A stretch of DNA of 51,981 nt, from positions 1 through 51,981 of the forward strand of contig JASHPH010000249.1 of NCBI GenBank assembly GCA_030038255.1, read 5' to 3'. Of the stretch, positions 1 to 8,140 are shown one piece after another. The DNA comes from Candidatus Sulfotelmatobacter sp. (GTDB lineage: Bacteria; Acidobacteriota; Terriglobia; Terriglobales; Acidobacteriaceae). The notes beneath the pieces were generated by a model. It did no database searches. It was not told the DNA's origin and saw only the letters and a list, made by a program, of their open reading frames with translations. Each line of letters starts with the position of its first letter. Position 1 is the first letter of the stretch. A program made the translations under genes and the position numbers.

Positions 1-224
1 ATGCCGATGCCCTTCAGGGCCGCCTCAAACTGCTTGATGTTGTCCGGCATGAGCTGCTGCTTCAGCGCCATCGCGGTCGGCGAATCCTTCAGGGAGCGAT
101 AGTCCACCGAGATGACTTGCAGCACTTCGGCGGGGATGCACGCCCGCCCGGACGAGTTCAGCGGCACGGCATAGGCCATGCTCACCAGGAGAAGGGAAGC
201 CACGCACAGCTTTAAGAGTTTCAT
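1..224 (-). CDS. Secreted protein of unknown function, N-terminal part only
   Basis: The reading frame starts with ATG at 224 and runs off the left edge, so only the first 74 residues are visible. The start is supported by GAGG five bases upstream. Residues 1 to about 20 (MKLLKLCVASLLLVSMAYA) are a clear signal peptide with an AYA cleavage site, so the product is exported. The mature part reads IPAEVLQVISVDYRSL and then a segment rich in Met, Gln and Leu. I do not recognise the family and make no functional call. A good minus-strand promoter lies upstream at 345-373. Confidence 0.7.
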   Translation of the reverse strand, partial: MKLLKLCVASLLLVSMAYAVPLNSSGRACIPAEVLQVISVDYRSLKDSPTAMALKQQLMPDNIKQFEAALKGIG

Positions 225-344
225 AGCACCTCGAAAGTCAGAGAACGCGAAATCCTGAACCGCTCAATTCTGAGAAATATGGGGAGCGAACGCACCGTTA
301 TCTTGGATGCGCGCTCAGGTTCTGTTGCCAGATCACTTTATTCT

Positions 345-373
345 ATTTTACTTGCAGCCTGAGATCGGAACAA
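345..373 (-). promoter_or_regulatory. Predicted sigma-70-type promoter for the leftmost gene
   Basis: On the minus strand there is a -35 box TTGTTC at 368-373, exactly 17 bases of spacer, and a -10 box TAAAAT at 345-350. Transcription would begin near 338, giving a leader of about 114 nt. The -35 box lies inside the first copy of a 17-bp tandem repeat (363-396), a typical arrangement for an activator or repressor site. Found by inspection only. Confidence 0.45.
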
Positions 374-396
374 AGGTACGATCGGAACAAAAGTAC
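363..396. repeat. Two tandem 17-bp direct repeats over a -35 box
   Basis: GATCGGAACAAAGGTAC (363-379) is followed directly by GATCGGAACAAAAGTAC (380-396), differing at one base. The head-to-tail copies cover and flank the predicted -35 box, so this may be a regulator binding site. No regulator gene is adjacent. Confidence 0.6.
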
Positions 397-473
397 ATAC
401 CCCGTTGACGGTTCGGGGGCAGGGAATCAGCCGCTGCATTTCCTACCGGATGCCACCAGATTCCAAGCCAATC

Positions 474-1907
474 CTAATCATCGTCCGGCCCGATGGGCGG
501 GGTTTTGTCGTTCAGAAAGTAGGCTGCGTTCTGCTTTGCATTAATGAATGTGAACTTCAACGGCGTCTGGCTCCAGTTGAAGCAGTCGGACAGAGCATCG
601 GCATGGGCATCGGCGTAGCCAAGCGAAGGCAGACGAAAGTTCTGCTCAATGAAGTTCAGGATGCTTCCGAAATCATGCGTCACGTGTGAGATGTACCCCG
701 CCTTGGCGTAGGGCGAGATCACAATCAGCGGTACGCGAAAGCCATAGACGTAACCCGATCCCCAGCTGGTGCCATTGGCGATGACTTGGGGCGGAGGAAC
801 GTGGTCGTACCAGCCTCCCCAATCGTCCCACGTGACGATGATTGCGGTATTCGACCAGTAAGCGCTGGTCCCGATCGCATTCACGATGGAGGCAACCCAG
901 GAGGGTCCACCCGTCGTGGCGGTGGATCCGGCATGGTCGGAGTTCGGGCCGGAAGGAATCACCCAGCTCACCGCGGCCAGTTGGTTATTCGCAATGTCGG
1001 TCAAGATAGGAGCAGGATTCTGCGTGGTATAGATGATGACGTTATTCAGCCAATCCGAACTCTGGCAACTGGTGGCGTTGGGAGGAGTGGCATTGGGACC
1101 GCAGAGGTGCTGGATCGCGTTGGGAGCAGTCCATATGGAGCCGGCGGTGGGAGTGTAATAACGCCAGGACAGTCCGGCGACGTCGAGTTCGTCGGTCAGG
1201 GAAGCGTGCTCGAAGCAAGGGTAGATAGGGGGATTGCTCGATTCGTTGCCGAATGGATCGATGACGGTAACGGTCTCGGCAGACGGGGCAGTGCAGCCTG
1301 TATTACCCGATGCATTTGAGACGCCGGAAGGGTTTTCGGAAACGAAGAGATTACTGCCTGTTGACGGCGCTGACGTGCCGGAGATGATGAACTGGTGCGC
1401 CGGCATGCTGGGTCCCTCGTTGGTTTGAAACATGTGATCGCCGAAGGTGTATTGCTCGGCCATTTGGAAGTATGGGCCGACATCGGAAGCCTGCACGTAG
1501 TAGAACTGCGCATTGGGCGGCGGGCAGTTCGGCGCGTTCTTGGAACAGGTGATGGGGATTTTGTCGGCGCCATCCATCTTGCCGCCGTCGTACATGTCGA
1601 CGAAGGCAGCATGCGCGTGGCTGAGATCGTAATCGATGCCGAGAGGCGTGGGCTGGAGCGTGATCGTGTTGCCCGAGGAGTCTGTGCCGGTGGAAGCAAT
1701 TTCGGCGCCGTTATCGATCAGCGTCTGGTCGTGAAACAGATTGTCGGGAGTGCGATTCTCCTGAAAGATAACGACGATGTGCTGGATGGTTCCCAGCGGG
1801 GGCGGTACAGACACAATGGTCGAACTGCTGCAGCCGTTCAGGCTGAACAGCAGCATAGCGGTGAATAGCAGCACGAGGGAGAGGAAGAGGAAGGCGGCTC
1901 GACGCAT
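474..1907 (-). CDS. Lipoprotein phosphoesterase (phospholipase C / acid phosphatase family)
   Basis: A 477-aa protein of the phosphoesterase family that includes non-haemolytic phospholipase C and the AcpA acid phosphatases, which hydrolyse phosphodiesters or phosphomonoesters outside the cytoplasm. Residues 1-26 form a lipoprotein signal with lipobox LNGC (Cys26), so it should be membrane-anchored on the outer side of the inner membrane or sorted to the outer membrane. The family signature IVVIFQENRTPDNLFHD follows near residue 43, NEGPSMPAHQF lies in the first half, and the metal-site segment IIVTWDDWGGWYDHVPPP is near residues 355-373. Length is typical of the shorter family members. The substrate cannot be read from sequence. 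It stands alone, followed by the unrelated partial gene. Confidence 0.85.
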   Translation of the reverse strand: MRRAAFLFLSLVLLFTAMLLFSLNGCSSSTIVSVPPPLGTIQHIVVIFQENRTPDNLFHDQTLIDNGAEIASTGTDSSGNTITLQPTPLGIDYDLSHAHAAFVDMYDGGKMDGADKIPITCSKNAPNCPPPNAQFYYVQASDVGPYFQMAEQYTFGDHMFQTNEGPSMPAHQFIISGTSAPSTGSNLFVSENPSGVSNASGNTGCTAPSAETVTVIDPFGNESSNPPIYPCFEHASLTDELDVAGLSWRYYTPTAGSIWTAPNAIQHLCGPNATPPNATSCQSSDWLNNVIIYTTQNPAPILTDIANNQLAAVSWVIPSGPNSDHAGSTATTGGPSWVASIVNAIGTSAYWSNTAIIVTWDDWGGWYDHVPPPQVIANGTSWGSGYVYGFRVPLIVISPYAKAGYISHVTHDFGSILNFIEQNFRLPSLGYADAHADALSDCFNWSQTPLKFTFINAKQNAAYFLNDKTPPIGPDDD

Positions 1908-2051
1908 AGGCGATTCACCTCCGATGGCAGCACATCAATTTGAACCCTGAGTCTGAGGTTTCCACTCGGTTGCAGGAAAATATTTTCCCTTGTGGTTTGG
2001 TTGCCATCCCGAAGCTAACAACGATGTTCGAGCACGCCGCCGTGGTCGCTA

Positions 2052-3527
2052 TTAAAGAGCCTTGGCCCGCTGGCGCACGCTGGTGGCAAAAGCCTGATCC
2101 TTCAGAGAATCCAAGTTGATCTCCACATTTGCCAGAGCGCCTTTCACGGCGGCCTGCGCTAGGGCCTCGGCGGTGGCCAGGTCGGATTTCATGTTTGGAT
2201 TGGTGATCGGCACGAGCGACTGTGTGATGGCGGCGATTTCGTGCGCTTTCTCGGCCACGCGTAGGGGAACGGACGTGGCCTCTTTCAACGCGGCCTCGAT
2301 CACAGCTTCCGCGGCTTGTTCATCGGTCGCGGCCTTGGCTTGCTTGTAGGCCTTCATCACGGAGTTGTAAGACTCGGCGTCGGCGTCAATGGCGGCTTTC
2401 AACTCTTCGCGCAGCGGTGTCAGCCGGGCAATGGCCGCGCTCAGCTGCGACTCATATTGCAGGTAGGCTTTCTTTCCGCGCGACATGGACGCCACCATCG
2501 TGGCCAATCCGGCAGCCATGGCAGCCGCTGCCGCCGAGGCGCTGCCGCCGCCGGGAGTGGCCGTAGGCGCGGCAAGTTGTTCGACAAAGGGCTCGACCCC
2601 GGCTCTCAACCCGCCAACCGCGACTTTGCCACCCATGACGGCTGCTAGGCGGTTCTCGAGAATTAACGACGAATCGAAATTCTCGACCTGCAGGAACCAC
2701 TCGGCGGCCTGTTCCAGCGCTTTCTTCGGGATGAGACCGACGATTTCGCTCGATACCGGCAGGACTCCATGCCGCGCCGCCTCACGCTTGACGAACTCGA
2801 AGACGCGGTGTATGGGCGTCTGCTCGAAGTCGGTGAGATTCATGGAAACCTGGGCGAGTCCGCGAACGAGAAAGCCGGCGCCTTTGACGAAGCGCAGTCC
2901 GCCGTTCGAGAAGCGCACAGCCTTGGCGACCTTCTTGGCGATCTCGACGTCCGGAGTGTTAAGAAAAACGTTGTAGGCGATAAGAAATTTGCGCGCGCCG
3001 ACGACCGTCGCGCCGGCCGTGGGATGGACGCGCGGCTCGCCAATGTCGGGGCGCCGGGCAGGGTTCGTGGCGATTTCGGCGCGGATGCCTTCGAACTGGC
3101 CGCGGCGAATGTTCTCAAGGCCTTGGCGTTCGGGAATTCTGGCCGCGGCCTCGTAGAGATACACGGGGATCTGGTACCGCTTCCAGATTTCTTCGCCGAC
3201 GTGATTCGCCATGGCGACGCAATCTTCGATGGTCACGCCGTTGATGGGAATGAAGGGCACTACATCGGCCGCGCCCATGCGCGGATGAGCGCCGGTGTGA
3301 ACGTTAAGATCGATCAGTTCAGAAGCCTTGCCGACGCCGCGAATCGCGGCTTCCTGAATCGCCTCGCGTTCACCGACCAGCGTGATGACGCACCGGTTGT
3401 GGTCGGCGTCCATCTCGCGGTCAAGCAGGTAGACGCCCGGCATCTTCATGGCGTCGACGATGGCGTCAACTTTGGCCTTGTCGCGGCCCTCGGAGAAATT
3501 CGGCACACATTCGACGAGCGTAGACAT
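2052..3527 (-). CDS. ftcD: Bifunctional glutamate formiminotransferase / formimidoyltetrahydrofolate cyclodeaminase
   Basis: A 491-aa fused enzyme of histidine breakdown. The N-terminal part (about 1-300, beginning MSTLVECVPNFSEGRD) is formiminotransferase, moving the formimino group from N-formiminoglutamate to tetrahydrofolate. The C-terminal part (about 310-491, with TPGGGSASAAAAAMAAGLA) is the cyclodeaminase, which releases ammonia to give 5,10-methenyl-tetrahydrofolate. Both domains look full length, as in the animal enzyme; many bacteria keep them on separate genes or lack one. No hut genes are visible nearby. Upstream at 3593-3620 is a short interspersed repeat. Confidence 0.93.
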   Translation of the reverse strand: MSTLVECVPNFSEGRDKAKVDAIVDAMKMPGVYLLDREMDADHNRCVITLVGEREAIQEAAIRGVGKASELIDLNVHTGAHPRMGAADVVPFIPINGVTIEDCVAMANHVGEEIWKRYQIPVYLYEAAARIPERQGLENIRRGQFEGIRAEIATNPARRPDIGEPRVHPTAGATVVGARKFLIAYNVFLNTPDVEIAKKVAKAVRFSNGGLRFVKGAGFLVRGLAQVSMNLTDFEQTPIHRVFEFVKREAARHGVLPVSSEIVGLIPKKALEQAAEWFLQVENFDSSLILENRLAAVMGGKVAVGGLRAGVEPFVEQLAAPTATPGGGSASAAAAAMAAGLATMVASMSRGKKAYLQYESQLSAAIARLTPLREELKAAIDADAESYNSVMKAYKQAKAATDEQAAEAVIEAALKEATSVPLRVAEKAHEIAAITQSLVPITNPNMKSDLATAEALAQAAVKGALANVEINLDSLKDQAFATSVRQRAKAL

Positions 3528-3592
3528 AACGGAGAAGAATAACGGTCGCTGGAGCGAGCGCGCAAGGTTTGGAGTGAACTAAGAGAATCCTC

Positions 3593-3620
3593 ACCACGGA
3601 GGGCACAGAGAACCCAGAGG
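3593..3620. repeat. Half copy of a CCACRGAGG...CACAGAG interspersed repeat
   Basis: The stretch contains CCACGGAGGGCACAGAG and then CCAGAGG. It resembles one arm of the longer palindrome at 26418-26486 (CCACAGAGG...CACAGAG). It lies between ftcD and the PagL-like gene. Two related copies in one window suggest a dispersed family. Confidence 0.45.
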
Positions 3621-3621
3621 A

Positions 3622-4212
3622 TCAGTGTTTGTGACTGGAGAAGAACCTTCCCACGCCTAGCCGCACCTGCACCGTGTTCACTCCCGGGTTCAGATTGGCC
3701 AGGCCGGCGTTGGAGATGTGCATATAGCGCAGCTCGAGGCTGACGTTATGTCTTGGCCCCAGGATGTGCATACCGAGCGCGGCCTGGTCCATGAAGTTCA
3801 CGGTGTTGGTATACGTCGGGACGTTGTGGTCGGTGAAGAGCACACCGCCGGTGAGTTCAAGGAAGGGAGACAATCGGCCGCGACGCTGGAAATTCCATTT
3901 CAGGGCGAATGGGTCGAAGCCCACTCCGTAGGCGGTGTTCGCAGGCTGGAAGACCAGGAAAAGCGGCACGGCGTCGACCGCGTATTCGAAGCGCCCGCGC
4001 AGAAAGCCGGGCAGGTGCGGACCGGTGAGAATCCATCCGTAGCGAAGGCCGGCGTTGAAGGCGCCAGTATTGGCGGTTCCGCCGGGGACGGAATGACCTC
4101 CGCCCACCCAGATTTGCACTTCGTGACCGCCTTGCTCGGGAGCGGCTTGAGCGATGCACAAACTTCCCCAGGCTAAGAGAACAGCGGCAGTGATCCGGCG
4201 CAACGCGGTCAT
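3622..4212 (-). CDS. PagL-like acyloxyacyl hydrolase (lipid A 3-O-deacylase family)
   Basis: A 196-aa protein with a signal peptide (residues 1 to about 23, ending AQA) and the alternating hydrophobic strands of a small outer-membrane beta-barrel, consistent with the PagL family that removes the 3-O acyl chain of lipid A. The family motif is in YMHISNAGL near residue 168, matching the catalytic His-x-Ser-Asn. The published PagL triad also has a Glu 12 residues after the Ser; the gapless equivalent here (in NPGVNTV) is Asn, so activity is uncertain. The protein ends in an aromatic strand (GVGRFF) plus a short tail. Its ATG overlaps the yvcK stop codon as ATGA, implying coupled translation. Confidence 0.75.
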   Translation of the reverse strand: MTALRRITAAVLLAWGSLCIAQAAPEQGGHEVQIWVGGGHSVPGGTANTGAFNAGLRYGWILTGPHLPGFLRGRFEYAVDAVPLFLVFQPANTAYGVGFDPFALKWNFQRRGRLSPFLELTGGVLFTDHNVPTYTNTVNFMDQAALGMHILGPRHNVSLELRYMHISNAGLANLNPGVNTVQVRLGVGRFFSSHKH

Positions 4213-5276
4213 GAGGAGCGGTCGCGGCGCGGATGATCGGCGACGAGTTGCATCAGGTCCCGAGCGACTCGCGAGGTGTTGTGGCGGGCGACGCCGGCTT
4301 CCTCGAGATAATCACTGAGCACGGGAATCACGCCGAGCGCCTCGACGGCGTCGAGATCGTTGACGATCTGGCAGGCGCCTTCGCTCGCGTACTTGGCCTT
4401 GAGCTCGTCGGAAACCGGCGTGCGGTTGATGAGCGCGTAATCGAAAAGCGGTTTTTGCGCGTGACGGTTGAGAGCGCGGATGTGATCGGCTGCGCTGAGG
4501 CCCAGACTTTCATTGGCCTGAGTCATGAGATTGCAGATGTAAACCTTGGTGGCCGGCGACTCGACGATGGCTGCGGAGATGCCGTGCACCAGAAGATTGG
4601 GAATGAGGCTGGTAAAGAGCGAGCCGGGACCGATCGTGATCAGATCGGCCTTGGCAATGGCTTCGAGCGTCTGCGGCATGGGCTCGACGTTCGGTGGAAC
4701 AAGAAACAGTTCGCGAATGCGTCCCTTGCTGGCCGTGATTTTCGTTTCGCCGCGGACACGTGTGCCGTCTTCCATCAGGGCTTCGAGCTCGATGTTCGAC
4801 GTCGTGGCGGGATAGATGTGGCCGCGGGTGAGCAGAATTTCCGACGACAGCCGCACCGCCTCAGAAAAATCGGAAGTCAGAGAAGTGAGCGCGGCCAGAA
4901 AAAGATTCCCGAAGCTGTGGCCTTCGAGTCCGGAGCCCTTGTCGAAGCGATGGCGAAACAGCTTCGATAGCAGGGCCTCATCTTCGCTGAGGGCGACGAT
5001 GCAGTTGCGAATGTCGCCCGGTGGCAGCATGTTCAGTTCCTTGCGCAGGCGGCCACTTGATCCGCCGTCGTCACTGACAGTGACAACGGCGCAAAGATCC
5101 CGAATGACCGGCGAATCGGCTTTCGCCGTGAGCAGCTCCGCGGGCGAAAAAACGAAGCGTTTCAGGCCCTTCAGCAGCGTAGAAAGCCCAGTGCCGCCGC
5201 CGATGGCGACTACGCGCAGACCGGGCTCTCGCGCCGCCTTCTCAGGCGTCAAAAGGTCGATGGTCTTGGTTTCCAT
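4209..5276 (-). CDS. yvcK: YvcK/CofD-like gluconeogenesis factor
   Basis: A 355-aa cytoplasmic protein of the YvcK family. In Bacillus it is needed for growth on gluconeogenic carbon and for cell-shape control and binds UDP-sugars; it resembles CofD phosphotransferases but has no proven enzymatic role. The Rossmann glycine loop VVAIGGGTGLSTLL is near residues 22-35, followed by TVSDDGGSSGRLR and GDIRNC, all family hallmarks. In Gram-positives the gene sits beside rapZ and whiA; here it lies between a TPR gene upstream and the PagL-like gene, which it overlaps by four bases. The short upstream gap is filled by four 14-nt repeats carrying SD-like cores (5278-5333). Confidence 0.9.
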   Translation of the reverse strand: METKTIDLLTPEKAAREPGLRVVAIGGGTGLSTLLKGLKRFVFSPAELLTAKADSPVIRDLCAVVTVSDDGGSSGRLRKELNMLPPGDIRNCIVALSEDEALLSKLFRHRFDKGSGLEGHSFGNLFLAALTSLTSDFSEAVRLSSEILLTRGHIYPATTSNIELEALMEDGTRVRGETKITASKGRIRELFLVPPNVEPMPQTLEAIAKADLITIGPGSLFTSLIPNLLVHGISAAIVESPATKVYICNLMTQANESLGLSAADHIRALNRHAQKPLFDYALINRTPVSDELKAKYASEGACQIVNDLDAVEALGVIPVLSDYLEEAGVARHNTSRVARDLMQLVADHPRRDRSS

Positions 5277-5277
5277 G

Positions 5278-5333
5278 GGCTACCTAGTATGGGTGGCCTC
5301 GTATAGGTTGCCTCGTATGGGCCGCCTCGTCCC
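5278..5333 (-). repeat. Four 14-nt tandem repeats forming a repeated SD-like leader for yvcK
   Basis: Read on the minus strand toward yvcK, the units are GGGACGAGGCGGCC, CATACGAGGCAACC, TATACGAGGCCACC and CATACTAGGTAGCC, then CATGG with the start codon. Each unit carries a purine core (ACGAGG or CTAGG); the last is about six bases from the ATG and is the likely ribosome binding site. The repeats occupy nearly the whole gap between the TPR stop codon and yvcK. Confidence 0.75.
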
Positions 5334-5338
5334 GAGGC

Positions 5339-5920
5339 CTACGCAGGCTCGTCCTCGTGGAGCACGCCGTCGGATGCACCCAATTCGAGTTCGGCGCCCG
5401 GATCCGGATACAGCAGTTCGGTAAAGCGCGGATCCTCGCTCAGATTCTGGAAGTCGGAATCGTTGCGTGCCTGAAAGCGCAGCTGCGGGTTCAGCCGCAG
5501 CGCAGCGTCCAGCCGCTTCAGAGAATCCTCGACGTGGCCAGTGAGGCAATCGAGCGCGGCCAGGCCGTAGATCACGAAGTCGGCCTTGGGAGACTGCTTG
5601 TGCAGTTTTTCCAGATGCTCGCGGGCCGTCACGTAGTCGCCCAGATTCATCAGCGAAACCGCGTAGTCAAAATGCTCCTCGGTGGTTTTGAACTGTGTGG
5701 CCGGTGTGCGTTCCAAATGCTGATTGCAGGCATTGAGATGGACGTTGGCGCGGTCAGCCAACTCCTTACTCGGACCCGCGACGACCTTCTGAAACAGAGG
5801 CTTCGCCTTGTCGAATTTATGCTCCTGCATGGCGCGCAGTCCGGCCTCGTAGCTCTGCAATGCCTGCGTGTAGCGCGGGTCTTCCGCCACAGACTTCTTC
5901 GCCGTAGGTTTCTGAGCCAT
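5339..5920 (-). CDS. Tetratricopeptide repeat protein
   Basis: A 193-aa protein, soluble by sequence, with no signal peptide. It has at least two or three TPR-like helical pairs: one near residues 15-50 (ALQSYEAGLRAMQEHKFDKA), one near 80-115 (FDYAVSLMNLGDYVTAREHL) and one near 115-145. TPRs bind partner proteins; the partner is unknown. I chose ATG 5920 over an in-frame TTG at 5926 because AGGAAG lies about ten bases before the ATG and only four before the TTG. It is the first gene of a likely TPR-yvcK-pagL transcript. Confidence 0.8.
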   Translation of the reverse strand: MAQKPTAKKSVAEDPRYTQALQSYEAGLRAMQEHKFDKAKPLFQKVVAGPSKELADRANVHLNACNQHLERTPATQFKTTEEHFDYAVSLMNLGDYVTAREHLEKLHKQSPKADFVIYGLAALDCLTGHVEDSLKRLDAALRLNPQLRFQARNDSDFQNLSEDPRFTELLYPDPGAELELGASDGVLHEDEPA

Positions 5921-6104
5921 GTGCAAAATTCTTCCTGTACTTTTCGGAATAGGAGACTCCTTGGTGTGTCCAGGCTCGATTTCCGAGCAGTAAAGTATCG
6001 CCTAAAGAGCGGTTGGAGGGCAACGGCGGTGGACGATACTCAACAGGCAGCACTCAGAATTGGGACGAAGGTTCTTCTGAGAACTGCCTACTGGCCACGG
6101 AGTG

Positions 6105-6590
6105 TTAGTTGATCTCGGTGGCCGTGTCCAGATTGATCTGCTTCCAATCCCCCTTGATGATTCCGGCTCGAATCTGCTCGGCGATCTTGCCTTTCTTGTT
6201 CTGCTGGTAGGAGTAGTAAAGCTCCTTCATGCAGGTCGTGCAGCGGGCGCCGTGCGCCGTCTCGAAGCAGCTGTGCAGACTGTTGTGGCCCATGCGGTCG
6301 CAATAACAGTAGCAAGGTTGCTGGTGCAGCACGACCGGAATTTTCGCGGCCAGTTCATAGGCATGGAGTTGGTAGGGATGCTCGGCGTCTTTCTCCCAAA
6401 GTTCGCCCTTCGACATGATCGGGGGCAGCGTCGTCCCTTTCGGCGGGGGCGCGGCGTTATAGGCCGGGACCTCGTTGGCGTCGCCCTGCGGCGTGGCCCA
6501 CTGCGCCGACAGGCTCAGGGTGACAAAAAACACTAAAGCCAGCGTAAGGCCGCGATAGACGGGTTTGTTCAGCAACAGTCGGCGAGTCAT
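6105..6590 (-). CDS. Exported PCYCGC-motif cysteine-rich protein
   Basis: A 161-aa protein with a basic N-terminus and one hydrophobic stretch (about residues 15-30, ending SAQ) that is a signal peptide or membrane anchor. The C-terminal half contains PCYCYC (Cys93, 95, 97), then Cys108 and CTTC (Cys117, 120), with His102, 106 and 113 between. This matches the uncharacterised PCYCGC domain family, here with Tyr in place of Gly in the motif. The spacing suggests a metal or iron-sulfur site or disulfides, but no function is established. Read with the signal peptide, it would act outside the cytoplasm. It sits between the MFS transporter and the TPR gene on the same strand. Confidence 0.75.
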   Translation of the reverse strand: MTRRLLLNKPVYRGLTLALVFFVTLSLSAQWATPQGDANEVPAYNAAPPPKGTTLPPIMSKGELWEKDAEHPYQLHAYELAAKIPVVLHQQPCYCYCDRMGHNSLHSCFETAHGARCTTCMKELYYSYQQNKKGKIAEQIRAGIIKGDWKQINLDTATEIN

Positions 6591-6668
6591 CGTTCCCCCA
6601 GATTGCAGTATTGTAACCTGGCGCAGAGGCCGGCGAAGGCCTTGCTGGGAGCGGAGTCTCGGCGAATC

Positions 6669-7928
6669 TTACTCCAGCATCTTTCCCTTCGTTTCTGGTA
6701 GCTGTGTGGTAGTCAACGCGGCCAGCAGATATCCTGCGGCGCACAAGTAAAACGCCCAGCCCAGCCCTTTGGCTTGTCCAACGCGGCCGATGATCAGCGG
6801 AGCGAGCGCGCTCATCATGCGCGCCCCGTTGTAAGTGAAGCCGAGAGCGCGGGCGCGCACGGCCGTCGGAAAGATTTCGCTGCCCATGATTCCGGAGCCC
6901 GAAAAAGCTCCTGTGCCGAAAAACGCGACGACGGCGCCCAGCACGAGCAATGCGATCGGTGAGCGCGCCGCGGCATAAAGCGGAATCAGAAGAGATGCTG
7001 CAAACGTATAGATAAAAAAAGCTTTGCGCCGCCCAGCGTAATCGGCAACCCAGCCGAAGCTGACGTAGCCCGGGAACATGCCGAACAGGTTCAGGAGCAC
7101 CATCAGGGTGCTCATGCCCATGATGCCGAACCCGCGTCCACCCTGCTCGACGGGCAGCGCCAAGTAAGGCGGAAGCCAGGTAAACAATCCCCACCACGAA
7201 AACAGCAGGAAGAAATTGAACAGCAGCAGGGCGAACGTGTATTTCACGTAAGGAGCACGGAAAATCGTGGCGATTGAAGCTGGATCCTTCTCCTCAAGAG
7301 CGCTGCCAGTTTCGGGGCGTGATGCTTGCCACTGCCACATCTCCGACTCAGGAACTCTGCGCCGCATCCACAGCGTCACTAGTGCCGGCAGAATGCCGAC
7401 GAAGAAGACTGCTCTCCAGCCGAAATAATGCGCCACCGGCCCCGCCACAAGGGCGGCCACGGCGAAGCCCGGCGCCCAGGAGCTCTGCACCAGCGCGATG
7501 GCCTTGGCGCGGAATTCCGTGGGCCAGCTTTCGGCAACGAGCGTGGCGCCCGTGTTCCACTCGCCGCCCATGCCCAGCCCGAGCACGAACCGCGCCGCTG
7601 CCAACATGGCAACGCTGGTGGCCAGCCCCGAGGCAAACGAGCACACCGAGTACGTCAGGATGCTCGCCATCAGCGCCTGCTTGCGCCCGATCCGGTCGGC
7701 CAGGAACCCGAAGAGCATGCCGCCAACACCCGACGCCAGCAACGTGAGCGTCCCCAGAAAACCGGCGACGGTCTTGGTCATGCCCAGATCGCGCATGAGC
7801 AGCGCCAGAACCAGCGAGTAGAGCATGGCGTCGAAGGCGTCGAGCGCCCATCCCAGTGCAGCCGCCAGCAGCGTGCGCCGCTGGCCGGGCGTCGCCTGCC
7901 GGATCAGTTCCAGCGGACTGATAGCCAT
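6669..7928 (-). CDS. MFS transporter (metabolite:H+ symporter-like)
   Basis: A 419-aa integral membrane protein of the major facilitator superfamily, with about twelve hydrophobic segments. The cytoplasmic loop 2-3 motif DRIGRKQALM near residue 83 and GLGMGGEWNTGATLVAE near residue 117 are typical of the sialate/aromatic acid and SLC22-like branch, which imports organic acids with protons. The opening (LIRQATPGQRRTLLAAALGWALDAFD) also fits that branch. No adjacent catabolic gene reveals the substrate. Confidence 0.88.
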   Translation of the reverse strand: MAISPLELIRQATPGQRRTLLAAALGWALDAFDAMLYSLVLALLMRDLGMTKTVAGFLGTLTLLASGVGGMLFGFLADRIGRKQALMASILTYSVCSFASGLATSVAMLAAARFVLGLGMGGEWNTGATLVAESWPTEFRAKAIALVQSSWAPGFAVAALVAGPVAHYFGWRAVFFVGILPALVTLWMRRRVPESEMWQWQASRPETGSALEEKDPASIATIFRAPYVKYTFALLLFNFFLLFSWWGLFTWLPPYLALPVEQGGRGFGIMGMSTLMVLLNLFGMFPGYVSFGWVADYAGRRKAFFIYTFAASLLIPLYAAARSPIALLVLGAVVAFFGTGAFSGSGIMGSEIFPTAVRARALGFTYNGARMMSALAPLIIGRVGQAKGLGWAFYLCAAGYLLAALTTTQLPETKGKMLE

Positions 7929-8057
7929 GGAGTTAGAAAGAGACTCGGCGGATTGTAAAGCCAGATGGGGAATTGTCCAACTTCGTTTTCGCCAATGATT
8001 CTTGGCCAGCCAGAGCCATTACCCTCTAGTTACCCCGGTGTTTCGATTTACACCTTT

Positions 8058-8063
8058 TTGACA
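8058..8063 (+). promoter_or_regulatory. Consensus -35 hexamer upstream of the PstS-like gene
   Basis: TTGACA lies 78 bases before the ATG at 8141. The expected -10 region (about 8081-8091, GGTTAGGCT) is a poor match, so this is a weak promoter call. Confidence 0.25.
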
Positions 8064-8140
8064 ACATGCCCGGGGCTGGTTGGTTAGGCTTTCCTTACCC
8101 CCGAAAGAAAATCAAAGGCAAAATCATCGAGGTCAGAGTT

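Noticed and set aside
2769-3542. 257-codon open frame on the plus strand
   Set aside because: Antisense to the formiminotransferase domain of ftcD.
5278-5333. Tandem repeats considered as a CRISPR fragment
   Set aside because: Units are 14 bases with no spacers; they form a leader repeat.
8041-8140. Region upstream of the PstS-like gene considered for a riboswitch or Pho box
   Set aside because: No consistent stem set or repeated Pho-box-like 7-mers are visible.
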